Origin: Mesorhizobium sp. Root554
GTDB lineage: Bacteria; Pseudomonadota; Alphaproteobacteria; Rhizobiales; Rhizobiaceae
Length of the DNA: 64,000 nt
Assembly: GCF_001427025.1 (NCBI RefSeq)
Contig: NZ_LMGA01000001.1
Location: 2,779,715-2,843,714 of the forward strand
Direction: 5' to 3'
Position numbers and translations under genes: made by a program. The notes under the pieces are model-generated. The model was not told where the DNA came from and searched no databases. It saw only the letters and a program-made list of their open reading frames with translations. Below are positions 28,736-38,169 of this stretch, one piece after another (within the stretch, counting starts at the first letter, position 1; every line of letters starts with the position of its first letter).

Positions 28736-30318
28736 TTCTTCTTGCCCAGCCCCGGCAGCCCGCCCAAGCCAGGAAGTCCACCCGGAAGCTTCATGCCGCC
28801 CGGCAGGCCCGGCAATCCGCCGCCGCCCATTCCAGGCAGGCCTTTCGGCAAGCCGCCGCCGAGACCGGCGGCTTGCGCCTGCTTCTGCAAGGCTTCGATC
28901 TGCTTGGGGTCCATCTTCGACAGATCGGGCATTCCGCCCATTCCGGGCATCATGCCGCCCAGCCCCATTTTCGAGGCCAGCCCGCCCATCATGCCGCGCA
29001 TGAGGCCGCCGCCTTTGCCCTTGCCGCCCATCGCCTTCATCATGTCGGCCATGCCGCGATGCATCTTGAGCAGCTTGTTGATCTCGGCCGCATCGGTGCC
29101 GGAGCCGGCGGCGATGCGCTTCTTGCGGCTGTGCTTGAGGAGGTCGGGGTTGGCCCGTTCCTTCTTGGTCATCGACGAGATGATGGCGAGCTGACGGCCG
29201 AACATCTTGTCGTCGAGACCGGCTGCCGCCATCTGGTCCTTCATTTTGCCCATGCCGGGCATCATGCCCATGATGCCGCCCATGCCGCCCATCTTCGACA
29301 TCTGCTGAAGCTGCGCAGCAAGGTCGTTCAGATCGAACTTGCCCGACTGCATCTTCTTGGCCATCGCCGCCGCTTGCTCGGCGTCGATGTTTTCTGCGGC
29401 CTTCTCGACCAGCGAGACGATGTCGCCCATGCCGAGGATGCGATCGGCGATGCGCTTGGGGTGGAACTCCTCCAGCGCATCCATCTTTTCGCCGGTGCCG
29501 ATCAGCTTGATCGGCTTGCCGGTGACGGCGCGCATCGACAGCGCCGCGCCGCCGCGGCCGTCGCCGTCCATGCGGGTCAGCACCAGACCGGTGATGCCGA
29601 CGCGGTCGTCGAAGCTCTTGGCGAGGTTCACGGCGTCCTGACCGGTCAGCGAATCCGCGACCAGCAGGATCTCGTGCGGCGCGGAGACCTTGCGGATATC
29701 CGCCATCTCCGCCATCAGCGGCTCGTCGATATGGGTGCGGCCGGCGGTATCAAGGATGACGACGTCGTGGCCGCCGAGCTTCGCCGCCTGCACCGCGCGC
29801 CGGGCGATATCGACCGGCGTCTGGCCGGTGACGATCGGCAGCGTCGCGACCTTCACCTGTTCGCCGAGCTGGCGCAGCTGCTCCTGCGCGGCGGGACGCC
29901 GCGTGTCGAGCGAGGCCATCAGCACCTTCTTGCCCTGGCGCTCTGTCAGCCGCCTGGCGATCTTGGCCGCCGTCGTCGTCTTGCCGGAGCCCTGCAGGCC
30001 GACCATCATCACGACGACCGGCGCCGGTGCGTTCAAATCGATGGCGACGCCCTCGGCGCCGAGCATGTCGATCAGCTCGTCATGGACGATCTTGACGACC
30101 ATCTGGCCGGGCTTGATCGATTTCAGCACCGCCGCGCCGACGGCCTTCTCGCGCACCTTGTCGGTGAACGAGCGCACCACTTCCAGCGCCACGTCGGCTT
30201 CCAGCAGAGCGCGCCGAACTTCGCGCAGCGCTGCCGAGACATCCGCCTCGTTGAGCGCGCCGCGGCCGGTCAGGCCGTTCAGGATGGAGCCAAGGCGCTC
30301 CTGAAGCGATTCAAACAT
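28732..30318 (-). CDS. ffh: Signal recognition particle protein Ffh
   Basis: A 528-residue SRP54 GTPase that binds signal sequences and 4.5S RNA. The NG domain has P-loop GLQGSGKTTTAAKIA (about residue 108), DTAGR and TRMDGDGRGG; the methionine-rich M domain spans about 325-440 and includes the RNA-binding block GSGTDAAEINKLLKMH. A long Gly/Met/Pro-rich tail follows. The ATG at 30318 starts MFESLQERL. The partner receptor FtsY is encoded 5 kb away. Confidence 0.97.
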   Translation of the reverse strand: MFESLQERLGSILNGLTGRGALNEADVSAALREVRRALLEADVALEVVRSFTDKVREKAVGAAVLKSIKPGQMVVKIVHDELIDMLGAEGVAIDLNAPAPVVVMMVGLQGSGKTTTAAKIARRLTERQGKKVLMASLDTRRPAAQEQLRQLGEQVKVATLPIVTGQTPVDIARRAVQAAKLGGHDVVILDTAGRTHIDEPLMAEMADIRKVSAPHEILLVADSLTGQDAVNLAKSFDDRVGITGLVLTRMDGDGRGGAALSMRAVTGKPIKLIGTGEKMDALEEFHPKRIADRILGMGDIVSLVEKAAENIDAEQAAAMAKKMQSGKFDLNDLAAQLQQMSKMGGMGGIMGMMPGMGKMKDQMAAAGLDDKMFGRQLAIISSMTKKERANPDLLKHSRKKRIAAGSGTDAAEINKLLKMHRGMADMMKAMGGKGKGGGLMRGMMGGLASKMGLGGMMPGMGGMPDLSKMDPKQIEALQKQAQAAGLGGGLPKGLPGMGGGGLPGLPGGMKLPGGLPGLGGLPGLGKKK

Positions 30319-30672
30319 TCTTTTCCCTTTTCTCGAGCATCCGCATGATGCCGAGAGGTAGTGCATGCGCGCCGCTCGTCCAAGCCAAGCCGCCGGGCAA
30401 TAGCCCAAAACCAGAAAGCACCCGGGGGCGCACAGCGCTGCCGGGTGTTGGCCTCCGGGATCGATCTGCAGCCGCTTCTCAGGGAAGGGCCGTTCGTCCC
30501 GGTCGGTTTCGCGAAAGATCGTCGTCGCGGAATTCGCGCGTGTAGACAGGAAAAGCGCCCGAGAGTCAAGGCGCGGGCTCGATGCCTGACCGACCCTGTC
30601 ACCCTTCCAAGCTTCCTTGCAAATGAAAAGGCCCGCCGAAGCGGGCCTTTCCGATTGCCGTGTAGCGCTTTT
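30319..30672. other. Intergenic region upstream of ffh
   Basis: Holds the minus-strand ffh promoter and 5' leader and, at its right end, the terminator of the proline-rich membrane gene. I found no 4.5S RNA signature (GGTCCGGAAGGAAGCAG-like) and no credible protein gene; plus-strand frames here are shadows. Confidence 0.6.
30621..30650 (-). terminator. Rho-independent terminator after the proline-rich membrane gene
   Basis: A perfect 10-bp stem, AAAGGCCCGC-CGAA-GCGGGCCTTT, which on the minus strand is followed by TTTTCATTT. It ends transcription of the gene at 30673-31044. Confidence 0.85.
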
Positions 30673-31044
30673 TTACTGCGCAGGTGCCGGCTGGGCAGGC
30701 GGCGTCTGCGGCTGCATTGCCGGAGGCTCTGCCGGAGCGGGCGCCGGGGCTGGTTCAGCAGGTGCCGGCGCGGGCGCCGGGGCCGGTTCAGCAGGTGCCG
30801 GAGCAGGCGTTGCCGGAGCGGCAGGTGCGGGAGCCGGAGTGGACTCGCTTGCTGCCGGCGGTTCAGCCGGAGGCGCCTCGGGTCCGGTGCGGCCGAACAC
30901 GTAATACGCAATGATGGCAAGAACGATCACGACCAGTGCGATCAGCCATCCACTACCGCCGCCGCGCGGCGCGGGTGGATCGATACGGGGATCGGTCGAT
31001 CCCGGTGTCGGATTCAGCGGATCGGTGGGGGGGATGTTGGCCAT
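30673..31044 (-). CDS. Single-pass membrane protein with a Pro-Ala-Glu repeat domain
   Basis: A 123-residue protein: a proline-rich cytoplasmic segment (MANIPPTDPLNPTPGS), one strong membrane helix at residues about 33-52, then a periplasmic tail made almost only of Pro, Ala and Glu in repeated PAPAPAE-like units. The DNA carries near-identical tandem copies of a GCCGGAGC-type unit, so length may vary between strains. Similar PA-rich anchors occur in TonB-like or wall-spanning proteins, but no functional domain is visible. The ATG at 31044 is preferred to the frame start at 31080. Confidence 0.7.
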   Translation of the reverse strand: MANIPPTDPLNPTPGSTDPRIDPPAPRGGGSGWLIALVVIVLAIIAYYVFGRTGPEAPPAEPPAASESTPAPAPAAPATPAPAPAEPAPAPAPAPAEPAPAPAPAEPPAMQPQTPPAQPAPAQ

Positions 31045-31186
31045 GTGCAGTCCTCCTTGGATGAAAAAGGCATCAATCAACAGCGATCAACGCACGAAGC
31101 GCGATCAGGTTTCAATTTGGGTACGGAAAACGCCTAAACAACGACAAATGCGACATCAAAGGCTGCCGAATCACATCAGGTGCAGC

Positions 31187-32254
31187 CTATTGCACGGAAA
31201 TAACGCTAAACCCGGCCTTCCGGAAGTCTTCTACCAGACCTTCCGGCCCAGGCAAATGTAGCGCGCCGACCGCCATGAAGACATTCCCCTTGGCCAGTAT
31301 CGGTTCCGCCCGCTCGGCCATGACCTTGTTGCGGCTGGTGACCATCGTCTCCTCGAAGGCGGCATAACCGGCCGAGTCCTTCGCCTCGTCGGGCAGTACG
31401 GCGCGGAACAGCGGCCATATCATGCCGATCTCGCCGCGCTGGTAGAGCGCGATCATGGTTTCCGAGAGATCGTCGGACTTGTCGCCCAGCTTGAGCGTAT
31501 CGACCAGGCCCTTCATGTGCAGATCCATCGGCAGCGACGCCATCGCCCGCAGCTGGTCGGCCACGGTTTCCAGCCCTTCGAGGTCCTTGCCGGCGGCCTT
31601 GGCGTCATTGGCCAGCTTGATGTCCAGCACCGGCGCGCCGCCGGACTTGCGCGCCATTTCGCAGGCCGGCAGTGCCACCATGGCCGTGAGCATCCACGGC
31701 TTCATCTTGGCGACGCTCGCTGGCGGAATGCCGCGCGCATCCAGCGCCTTGTTCATCGCTTCGGCGTCCTGCGGCGACAAAAGCGAGGCAAGCGTCGTCG
31801 AATCCGTGAACATCATCAGGCCCGGCTCCTTGGTGATGGCAGCCATCATCTTGCTCTGGTCGAGCACGTCCGTCGTCTCGATCACCACCGTATCGGCGGC
31901 ATCAAAGGCCTGCTTCGCCGCCGGGGTCAGGGTGACGACGCGCGGATCGGTCATATGCATGGTGCCGAACAGCCAGGACGGTTTCTGGCCGGGCTTCTCC
32001 AGCTTCCACAGCAGGCCCGTGCCGTTCGGCGTCTTCGCCGCCTCGGCTTCGATTCGCGCATAGGCGTCCGGATCATCCTTTCGCAGGGCCACGGTCATGT
32101 CCTTGCCGCTGCAGGTGACGCCCTCGGCCCGCGCCTTGCCGGCGACAAGCAACATCACCGCCAGGAACGACAGGAAGAACAGCAGATTGAGAGCGGCGAG
32201 CAGCTTTAGCCCCAGCGGGGCGAGACGGTCTGCGGTAGCGAAAACGCGGGTCAT
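31187..32254 (-). CDS. TraB/GumN family protein
   Basis: A 355-residue protein with an N-terminal membrane or signal segment (residues about 15-42, ending GKARAEG). The TraB/GumN signature is present as WLFGTMHMTDPRV near residue 95 and VFMAVGALHLPGPEGLVEDF near the C-terminus; both GxxH-type motifs are intact. The family is proposed to be metal-dependent proteases related to Tiki; activity in this branch is unproven. Same strand as xerC upstream, with 86 bases between them. Confidence 0.88.
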   Translation of the reverse strand: MTRVFATADRLAPLGLKLLAALNLLFFLSFLAVMLLVAGKARAEGVTCSGKDMTVALRKDDPDAYARIEAEAAKTPNGTGLLWKLEKPGQKPSWLFGTMHMTDPRVVTLTPAAKQAFDAADTVVIETTDVLDQSKMMAAITKEPGLMMFTDSTTLASLLSPQDAEAMNKALDARGIPPASVAKMKPWMLTAMVALPACEMARKSGGAPVLDIKLANDAKAAGKDLEGLETVADQLRAMASLPMDLHMKGLVDTLKLGDKSDDLSETMIALYQRGEIGMIWPLFRAVLPDEAKDSAGYAAFEETMVTSRNKVMAERAEPILAKGNVFMAVGALHLPGPEGLVEDFRKAGFSVISVQ

Positions 32255-32340
32255 CCGCCGGTTCTAGGCGCAAAAAACGGCGAAACGGTTAATCGGTCCG
32301 GCAAAATTGTCGCCACCCGCGAGGACCGCCATCCGGGCTT

Positions 32341-33279
32341 TCAGGCGCGTGGATGCGCAGCCTCGTAGACTTCCAGCAGTCGGGCAGTGTCGACGCCGGT
32401 ATAAATCTGCGTCGTCGACAGGCTGGCGTGGCCGAGCAGTTCCTGGATGGTGCGCAGGTCGCCGCCGCGCCCGAGCAGATGCGTGGCGAAAGAGTGGCGC
32501 AAAGCATGAGGAGTCGCCGTTTTCGGAAGGTTCAGCGCCGAGCGCAGCCGTACCATTTCCCGCTGCACGATGGCCGGATTGAGCGGGCCGCCCCGCGCAC
32601 CGCGAAACAGAAGCCCCTGCGGGTCGAGATGATACGGGCAAAGCCGGCGGTATTCGGCCACCGCCTGCATGGCGACCGGCAGCACGGGCACCAGTCGTGT
32701 CTTCCCACCTTTGCCGGTGATCCGCAGCACCCTGTCATCCGCCGAAGCCAGTTCGCCGCCGGTCAGGCCGAGCGCCTCGGAGATGCGCAGGCCTGAGCCG
32801 TAGAGCAGCATCAGCACCGCCGAGTTGCGGGCGGCGATCCATGGCTCCTCGGCCAGTTGTTCGCCCGCCGACACGACGCGCTTCGCGTCGGCGGCGGTCA
32901 GCGGCTTGGGCAACGATTTCGGCTGCTTCGGCGCCCTGAGCGCTGCCGCGCCGGCGGCGTTGGCCAGTCCGCGCCGTTCAAGGAAGCGCAGCAGCGAGCG
33001 CACCCCGGCCAGTCCACGCCCCAGCGTCCGCGCGCCGGCGCCGCCACTACGGCGTGCCGCCAGATAGGCGCGCAAATCCGCCGGCCGCAGATTGGCGAGG
33101 TCGGCGAGGCCCGGCGAGCCGCCGCAATGGCCGGTCAGGAACTGCAGGAACTGACGCGTATCACGCTCGTAGGCCTCGACGGTAAGCGCCGACAGGCGAC
33201 GCTCGCGCGCCAGCATCTTCAGCCAGCTTTCGCGCGCAGCCTGGAGGTCCGGCCTCGCTGGGATGAGAAATTCCTGCAT
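32341..33279 (-). CDS. xerC: Tyrosine recombinase XerC
   Basis: A 312-residue site-specific recombinase that, with XerD, resolves chromosome dimers at dif. The catalytic set is complete: Arg in GSGLRISEAL (about 162), Lys in KGGKTRLVP (about 188), HALRHSFATHL (about 257-267), His in LGHASLSTTQ (about 282) and the Tyr nucleophile in QIYTGVD (about 292). The N-terminal SAM-like DNA-binding domain has the usual LTVEAYERDTRQFLQFL. The start at 33279 is family-typical. A phage-integrase assignment is unlikely given length and lack of mobile context. Confidence 0.93.
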   Translation of the reverse strand: MQEFLIPARPDLQAARESWLKMLARERRLSALTVEAYERDTRQFLQFLTGHCGGSPGLADLANLRPADLRAYLAARRSGGAGARTLGRGLAGVRSLLRFLERRGLANAAGAAALRAPKQPKSLPKPLTAADAKRVVSAGEQLAEEPWIAARNSAVLMLLYGSGLRISEALGLTGGELASADDRVLRITGKGGKTRLVPVLPVAMQAVAEYRRLCPYHLDPQGLLFRGARGGPLNPAIVQREMVRLRSALNLPKTATPHALRHSFATHLLGRGGDLRTIQELLGHASLSTTQIYTGVDTARLLEVYEAAHPRA

Positions 33280-33396
33280 CGCCTCGTTCCGCTTGTCGCG
33301 CACATGGTGCCGTGCCGAGGTTAGGAACCCGTGAAGAGGCGCGATTGAAATGCCGGCGCTCAAAGTCTAGGACACGGACGGACAGAGGAACGCTCG

Positions 33397-34008
33397 ATGC
33401 CCAAGCTGCAAAATCCAATCCAGATGGCCGTGATCGGCGCTGCCCACGGCATCAAGGGCGAGCTCCGCGTGAAGACCTTCACCGCCGATCCGCTGGCGCT
33501 GGGCGATTACGGCCCGCTTTATACCAGGGATGGCCGGGCTTTCGAGATCGCCGCGATCCGGCCCGCCAAGGATGTCGTCGTCGTGCGCTTCAGGAATGTT
33601 GCGGACCGCAACGCTGCCGAGGCGCTGACCGGCACCGAACTGTTCGTCGACCGTTCTGTGCTGCCGGCGGCGGATGACGACGAGTTCTACCATGCCGACC
33701 TGGCCGGCCTCTCGGTGAAAGACGGCGACGGTGCCGTGCTCGGCAAAATCGTCGCGGTGCAGAATTTCGGCGGCGGCGACCTTCTCGAAGTGACCCTTGG
33801 CGGCCGCAAGGGCGTGCTGATTCCCTTTTCGAAGGCGGCCGTGCCTGACGTCTCGATTTCCGGTGGTTTCGTCACCATTGATCCGATCGCGGCAGGGCTG
33901 GTGGAGGATGGCGACGATGAGCCGGACGGAAACGGCGGACCGGATGGCGAAGACTTCAGCCTCAACCACCGACCCCGCGGCCCGCGCGACGCCGGAGGCA
34001 ACCGGTGA
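33397..34008 (+). CDS. rimM: Ribosome maturation factor RimM
   Basis: A 203-residue 30S assembly factor. The N-terminal RimM domain shows [19 protein letters not shown], and the C-terminal PRC-barrel has [10 protein letters not shown], then [17 protein letters not shown] and the usual proline-valine end. An acidic tail past residue 170 is extra. RBS AGAGGAA precedes ATG 33397. The last four bases overlap the trmD start (GTGA), so rimM and trmD are coupled. Confidence 0.96.
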   Translation: MPKLQNPIQMAVIGAAHGIKGELRVKTFTADPLALGDYGPLYTRDGRAFEIAAIRPAKDVVVVRFRNVADRNAAEALTGTELFVDRSVLPAADDDEFYHADLAGLSVKDGDGAVLGKIVAVQNFGGGDLLEVTLGGRKGVLIPFSKAAVPDVSISGGFVTIDPIAAGLVEDGDDEPDGNGGPDGEDFSLNHRPRGPRDAGGNR

Positions 34009-34697
34009 GCTTTTCCGCCTCGGTGCTGACCCTCTATCCGGAGATGTTTCCCGGCGCGCTTGGCCTGTCGCTTGCCGGGCGGGCGCTGGAGGCTGGCACC
34101 TGGCGTCTTGAGGCGATCCAGATTCGCGACTTCGCCCATGACCGTCATCGCACCGTCGACGACACGCCGGCCGGCGGCGGCGCCGGTATGGTGATGCGCG
34201 CCGACGTCCTGGCCGAGGCCCTCGACCACACCGCGCCGGACGGCGACCCCCGCCCTCGCCTGCTGATGAGCCCGCGCGGCAGGCCGCTGACGCAGGCAAG
34301 GGTGAGAGCGCTTGCCGCCGGTCCCGGCGTCGTCATCCTGTGCGGACGCTTCGAAGGCGTCGACCAGCGCGTCATCGACGCGCGCAATCTGGAGGAAGTC
34401 TCTGTCGGCGATTACATCCTGTCCGGCGGCGAGCCGGCGGCGCTTGCGCTGCTCGACGCGGTGGTGAGGCTTTTACCCGGCGTCATGGGCAATGAGAAAT
34501 CCGGCGACGAGGAGAGTTTCGAGAACGGCCTGCTCGAACACCCGCACTATACGCGGCCGCAGGAATTCGAAGGCCGGCCGATCCCGGACGTGCTGACATC
34601 CGGCAACCATGGAAAAATTGCCAAATGGCGCCGCGCCGAGGCGGAGAAACTGACCGCCGAGCGGCGGCCGGATTTGCTGGCGAAGCTCAGCCGGTGA
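34005..34697 (+). CDS. trmD: tRNA (guanine-N1-)-methyltransferase
   Basis: A 230-residue SPOUT-class enzyme forming m1G37 in tRNAs. The deep-knot blocks are [14 protein letters not shown] (about residues 112-125) and [14 protein letters not shown] (about 134-147); the N-terminal [17 protein letters not shown] is typical. It starts at GTG 34005 behind GGAGG, overlapping rimM. The last 11 bases overlap the 3' end of the convergent TSUP transporter gene. Confidence 0.97.
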   Translation: MSFSASVLTLYPEMFPGALGLSLAGRALEAGTWRLEAIQIRDFAHDRHRTVDDTPAGGGAGMVMRADVLAEALDHTAPDGDPRPRLLMSPRGRPLTQARVRALAAGPGVVILCGRFEGVDQRVIDARNLEEVSVGDYILSGGEPAALALLDAVVRLLPGVMGNEKSGDEESFENGLLEHPHYTRPQEFEGRPIPDVLTSGNHGKIAKWRRAEAEKLTAERRPDLLAKLSR

Positions 34698-35439
34698 CGA
34701 AATAATAAACCGCCAGCAGTAGCCCTACGGCGATGACCACGGCCCGCATGGCGCTCTGCGGCACCCGCTTGGCCACCCAAACGCCGCTCCAGCCGCCGAT
34801 GGCGACGGCGGGGATCATGACGATGGCCTCCGGCCAGGCGACCACGCCCCCCAGGACGAAAATGACGATGGCGACCGCGGCGATCACCATCGCCAGCATG
34901 TTCTTGAGCGCATTCAGCCGATGATAGTCGCCGCTCTGCGACAGGCCGAGCGTCGCCAGCATCATCACCCCCATGCCGGCGCCGAAAAAGCCGCCATAGA
35001 TGGCGGTGAAGAACTGCATGATCCAGCCGAAAAAAGAACCGACTGGTGCTTCCTGTCCGGGTTTCGGCTTCGGCTTGAGATATGGCCCGGCCGCGAACAG
35101 CGCAGTCGCGGCGATCAGCAGCCACGGCACCAGCGCCCGGAAGGAGGGGTTGTCGAGCGCCAGAAGGATGCGCGCGCCGACGAAGGCGCCCACCATGGAG
35201 ACTGCGCACAGGGCGAGGGCGCCGCGCCAGAAACGCTTGATGTCCGCCCAGTAGGCGAGCGTCGAGGTCACGTAGCCGGGGAACTGGGTGATCGATGACG
35301 TCGCGTTGGCTACGACCGGCGGGATGCCGACAAGGGTCAGCGCGCCAAAGGACAGGAAGGTGCCACCGCCGGCGACAGCGTTGATCATGCCGGTCAGCAG
35401 GCCTGCGACGAACAAGAGGGCGATTGTCGTGAAGGTCAA
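34687..35439 (-). CDS. TSUP (TauE/SafE) family membrane transporter
   Basis: A 250-residue membrane protein with about eight helices and the TSUP half-repeat patterns [17 protein letters not shown] at the N-terminus and [14 protein letters not shown] in the middle. Family members export sulfite, sulfoacetate or organic sulfur anions; substrate here is unknown. The reading frame appears to start at TTG 35439 behind GGGGAA, since upstream ATG codons are out of frame. It interrupts the common trmD-rplS neighbourhood. Confidence 0.88.
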   Translation of the reverse strand: MTFTTIALLFVAGLLTGMINAVAGGGTFLSFGALTLVGIPPVVANATSSITQFPGYVTSTLAYWADIKRFWRGALALCAVSMVGAFVGARILLALDNPSFRALVPWLLIAATALFAAGPYLKPKPKPGQEAPVGSFFGWIMQFFTAIYGGFFGAGMGVMMLATLGLSQSGDYHRLNALKNMLAMVIAAVAIVIFVLGGVVAWPEAIVMIPAVAIGGWSGVWVAKRVPQSAMRAVVIAVGLLLAVYYFVTG

Positions 35440-35804
35440 GGCAGCGCGTTCCCCATTTCAGTGCCCTGATTAGAAAGGTCGGTACGCAGAGACAAGCCGC
35501 AATGGCCAACTTTCACAGGTCCAGCAGCCACGCATTCGAGGCCGAGGTCCTCGGCAAGGCCCATTTCCTGTCCTCATCAAGCGATCAGTTTGGGCGTGAC
35601 AAGGCCCGGAAATAGATGTATGTGCCCGCCCGAACCGGAAGATAACTTTCCGGGTCCCGTCAACGATGACGGTGTAGTCGCCCCTGCCGGATGTTTGGCC
35701 AAAACCTGACAAATGGCATAGCCGAGCGGTCCCCGATCCGGGAAGACTGCAAGGCGAGCGCCGGGCGCTCTGGCTGTCGGAAGAACAAGAAGTGGATTTT
35801 TGAG
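35440..35804. other. Intergenic region upstream of rplS
   Basis: A 365-base gap between the divergent TSUP and rplS genes. It must contain the rplS promoter and leader. A 37-codon frame at 35502-35615 has no recognisable features or ribosome-binding site. No known ribosomal-protein leader structure was identified. Confidence 0.5.
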
Positions 35805-36365
35805 ATGGATCTCATCCGTCAGCTCGAGGCCGAACAGGCCGCCAAGATCGAAGCCAAGCGCACGCTGCCCGAATTCCAGCCCGGCGACACGGTTCGCGTC
35901 CAGGTGCGCGTCACCGAAGGCTCGCGCACCCGCGTCCAGGCCTATGAGGGCGTGGTCATCGCCCGCTCCGGCGCCGGCTTCCAGGAGAATTTCACCGTCC
36001 GCAAGATATCCTACGGCGAAGGCGTCGAGCGCGTTTTCCCGGTCTACTCGCCGATGGTCGAGGGCGTCGAGATCGTGCGTCGCGGCAAGGTTCGCCGCGC
36101 CAAGCTCTATTATCTGCGCGACCGCCGCGGCAAGTCGGCCCGCATTTCCGAAAACACCGGCGTGCGCGCCCGCAAGCTGAATGATGGCGAGCGCGAGGCG
36201 ATGCTCGCCGAGCGCGCCAGGCTCGAGGCCGAAAAGGTCGCTGCCGCCGAGGCTCTGGCCGCCGAGAAGGCCGCGCAGGACGCCGCCGAGAAGAAGGCCG
36301 CTGCTGAGGCTGAAAAGGCTGCCGCCGCGGCTGAAAACACCGCCGCCGAGCAGACTGCGGAATAA
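35805..36365 (+). CDS. rplS: 50S ribosomal protein L19
   Basis: A 186-residue L19. The conserved core runs from [11 protein letters not shown] through [63 protein letters not shown]. After residue about 125 comes a coiled, Ala/Glu/Lys-rich tail, common in alphaproteobacterial L19. The ATG at 35805 starts the core; the longer frame from 35691 is not protein-like. A strong terminator follows. Confidence 0.97.
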   Translation: MDLIRQLEAEQAAKIEAKRTLPEFQPGDTVRVQVRVTEGSRTRVQAYEGVVIARSGAGFQENFTVRKISYGEGVERVFPVYSPMVEGVEIVRRGKVRRAKLYYLRDRRGKSARISENTGVRARKLNDGEREAMLAERARLEAEKVAAAEALAAEKAAQDAAEKKAAAEAEKAAAAAENTAAEQTAE

Positions 36366-36390
36366 TTTCTTCCTGTCTTTGGAACGCATA

Positions 36391-36415
36391 AAAGGCGGCT
36401 TCGGCCGCCTTTTTC
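36391..36415 (+). terminator. Rho-independent terminator after rplS
   Basis: AAAGGCGGC-TTCG-GCCGCCTTT stem with an extra-stable TTCG loop and a following T-run, 25 bases after the rplS stop. Confidence 0.92.
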
Positions 36416-36647
36416 GTTTGCGGCACAGCGGTGCTGGCGTCCGCGGCAAATCGCACACGCCAAAGCGATCCCGACGACTTCGGCGATAATACAGAAATTC
36501 ATTCCGGTTTCAGCCGGAATTTTGCGACGATGTTTCTGATCCTGTCATCGCGAAAGGCGTAGAGGGAAACGAAATGCCGCTTGCGCGTTTTTGCGGGCAG
36601 GCGTCATATTGAGCGCTCAAGCGCCCGTTTCAGACAGAGATCGCATC

Positions 36648-38024
36648 ATGTCCCAGACACCCGCTCATGCCACGCCGGCCCACCCGCGCGCTGCGAAACC
36701 CTTCTATTCCTCCTTCGGCTTCCAGGTGCTCGCCGCCATGGTGGCCGGCCTCGTCCTCGGCCTCGTCGCCCGCAATCTTGGACCCGATGCCGCCGGAAAT
36801 CCGAACTGGCTGGTCCAGACCCTGTCCACCATCGGCTCCATCTTCGTCCAGCTGCTGCGGGCGCTGGTGCCGCCGCTGATCTTCACGGCCATCGTCGCCT
36901 CGATCAGCAATCTGCGCCAGCTTACCAACGCCGCAGCGCTGGTCTGGCAAACCCTGCTGTGGTTCGCCATCACCGCCTTGATCGCGGTGCTGATCGGCAT
37001 CGCGCTCGGCCTGATCATCCAGCCCGGCCTCGGGACCGCCGTGGTCGCCGACGCGGCGAAGGCGCCGGCCACCAACGGCTCCTGGCTCGACTTCCTCAAA
37101 GGCCTGATCCCCGCCAACGTCTTCGGCCTCGAAGCGTCCACACGACTGACCGACGGCAAGGCCTCGACGTCGTTGAACTTCAACGTCCTGCAATTGCTGG
37201 TCATTTCCATCGTCTTCGGCGTCGCCGCGCTGAAGGTCGGAGACAAGGCCGAACCGTTCTTCACATTCAACCGCGCCGCCCTTGCCATCGTGCGCAAGAT
37301 CCTGTGGTGGGTGATCAGGCTGACGCCCATCGGCACCATCGGCCTGCTCGGCAACGCGGTGGCGCAATATGGATGGCAGACGCTGGCGCAGCTCGGCTGG
37401 TACGCCGGCGCCATCTATATCGGCCTCGCCATCGTGCTCTTGATCGTTTACCCGACGCTTCTCCTGCTGCATGGGCTGTCGCCGGCGCGCTTCTTTGCCG
37501 GCGCATGGCCGGCGATCCAGCTCGGCTTTGTGTCGCGGTCCTCGGTCGGCACCATGCCGGTGACGGAAAGCGTGACCGAAAAGAGCCTCGGCGTGCCGCG
37601 CGAATATGCCGCCTTTGCCGTGCCGCTCGGCTCCACCACCAAGATGGATGGCTGCGCGGCGATCTATCCGGCCATTTCGGCGATCTTCGTGGCGCAGTTC
37701 TACGGCGTGCCGCTCGGCATCCAGGACTATTTCCTGATCGTCTTCGTTTCGGTGATCGGTTCGGCCGCCACCGCCGGCCTGACCGGCGCGACGGTGATGC
37801 TGACGCTGACCCTGTCGACGCTCGGCCTGCCGCTCGCCGGCGTCGGCCTGCTGCTCGCCATCGATCCGATCCTCGACATGGGCCGCACCGCGGTCAACGT
37901 CGCCGGCCAGGCGCTGGTGCCGACGCTGGTGTCGAAACGGGCCGGCATTCTGGACCAGGCGCAATACGACCGTGCCGGCGGCATCGATGCGCTCGACGCG
38001 AGCAGTGAAGCAGTGCCGGCCTGA
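36648..38024 (+). CDS. Dicarboxylate/amino acid:cation symporter (DAACS family)
   Basis: A 458-residue secondary transporter with about eight helices plus re-entrant loops. Family marks are the serine-rich hairpin FVSRSSVGTMPVTESV (about residues 298-313), the PLGSTTKMDGCA block and the late DPILDMGRTAVNVAGQ, which binds substrate and cation. These fit GltP/GltT or DctA-like carriers of glutamate, aspartate or C4-dicarboxylates; the exact substrate is open. The ATG at 36648 lies 36 codons of non-membrane sequence before the first helix. A strong hairpin terminator follows. Confidence 0.92.
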   Translation: MSQTPAHATPAHPRAAKPFYSSFGFQVLAAMVAGLVLGLVARNLGPDAAGNPNWLVQTLSTIGSIFVQLLRALVPPLIFTAIVASISNLRQLTNAAALVWQTLLWFAITALIAVLIGIALGLIIQPGLGTAVVADAAKAPATNGSWLDFLKGLIPANVFGLEASTRLTDGKASTSLNFNVLQLLVISIVFGVAALKVGDKAEPFFTFNRAALAIVRKILWWVIRLTPIGTIGLLGNAVAQYGWQTLAQLGWYAGAIYIGLAIVLLIVYPTLLLLHGLSPARFFAGAWPAIQLGFVSRSSVGTMPVTESVTEKSLGVPREYAAFAVPLGSTTKMDGCAAIYPAISAIFVAQFYGVPLGIQDYFLIVFVSVIGSAATAGLTGATVMLTLTLSTLGLPLAGVGLLLAIDPILDMGRTAVNVAGQALVPTLVSKRAGILDQAQYDRAGGIDALDASSEAVPA

Positions 38025-38057
38025 CCTCGCCAGGCTCTTATGTCGCGCAATCATATA

Positions 38058-38089
38058 ACCCGCATCGGCTGTGCCGGTGCGGGTCTTTT
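38058..38089 (+). terminator. Rho-independent terminator after the DAACS symporter
   Basis: ACCCGCATCGGC-TGT-GCCGGTGCGGGT, a 12-bp stem with one G-T pair, followed by CTTTTC. It separates the symporter from the ABC transporter genes. Confidence 0.88.
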
Positions 38090-38169
38090 CAATCGCCCAA
38101 GCCAGCTTTGCAAGGCCACGCTTGGCCGCTAGTCTTGGCAGATCGCAGCCATTCTTACAGGAGCAGATC

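Noticed and set aside
28873..30348. 491-codon plus-strand frame opposite ffh
   Set aside because: His/Asp/Leu-rich antisense of ffh without family features.
30319..30672. 4.5S (SRP) RNA gene sought next to ffh
   Set aside because: No GGAAGGAAGCAG-like tetraloop and internal-loop signature on either strand.
32341..33279. Tyrosine recombinase considered as a phage or island integrase
   Set aside because: Length, N-terminal domain and housekeeping neighbours fit XerC; no attachment site, tRNA or mobile genes are nearby.
35502..35615. 37-codon frame upstream of rplS
   Set aside because: No ribosome-binding site, no recognisable features, and serine/lysine-rich composition suggests chance.
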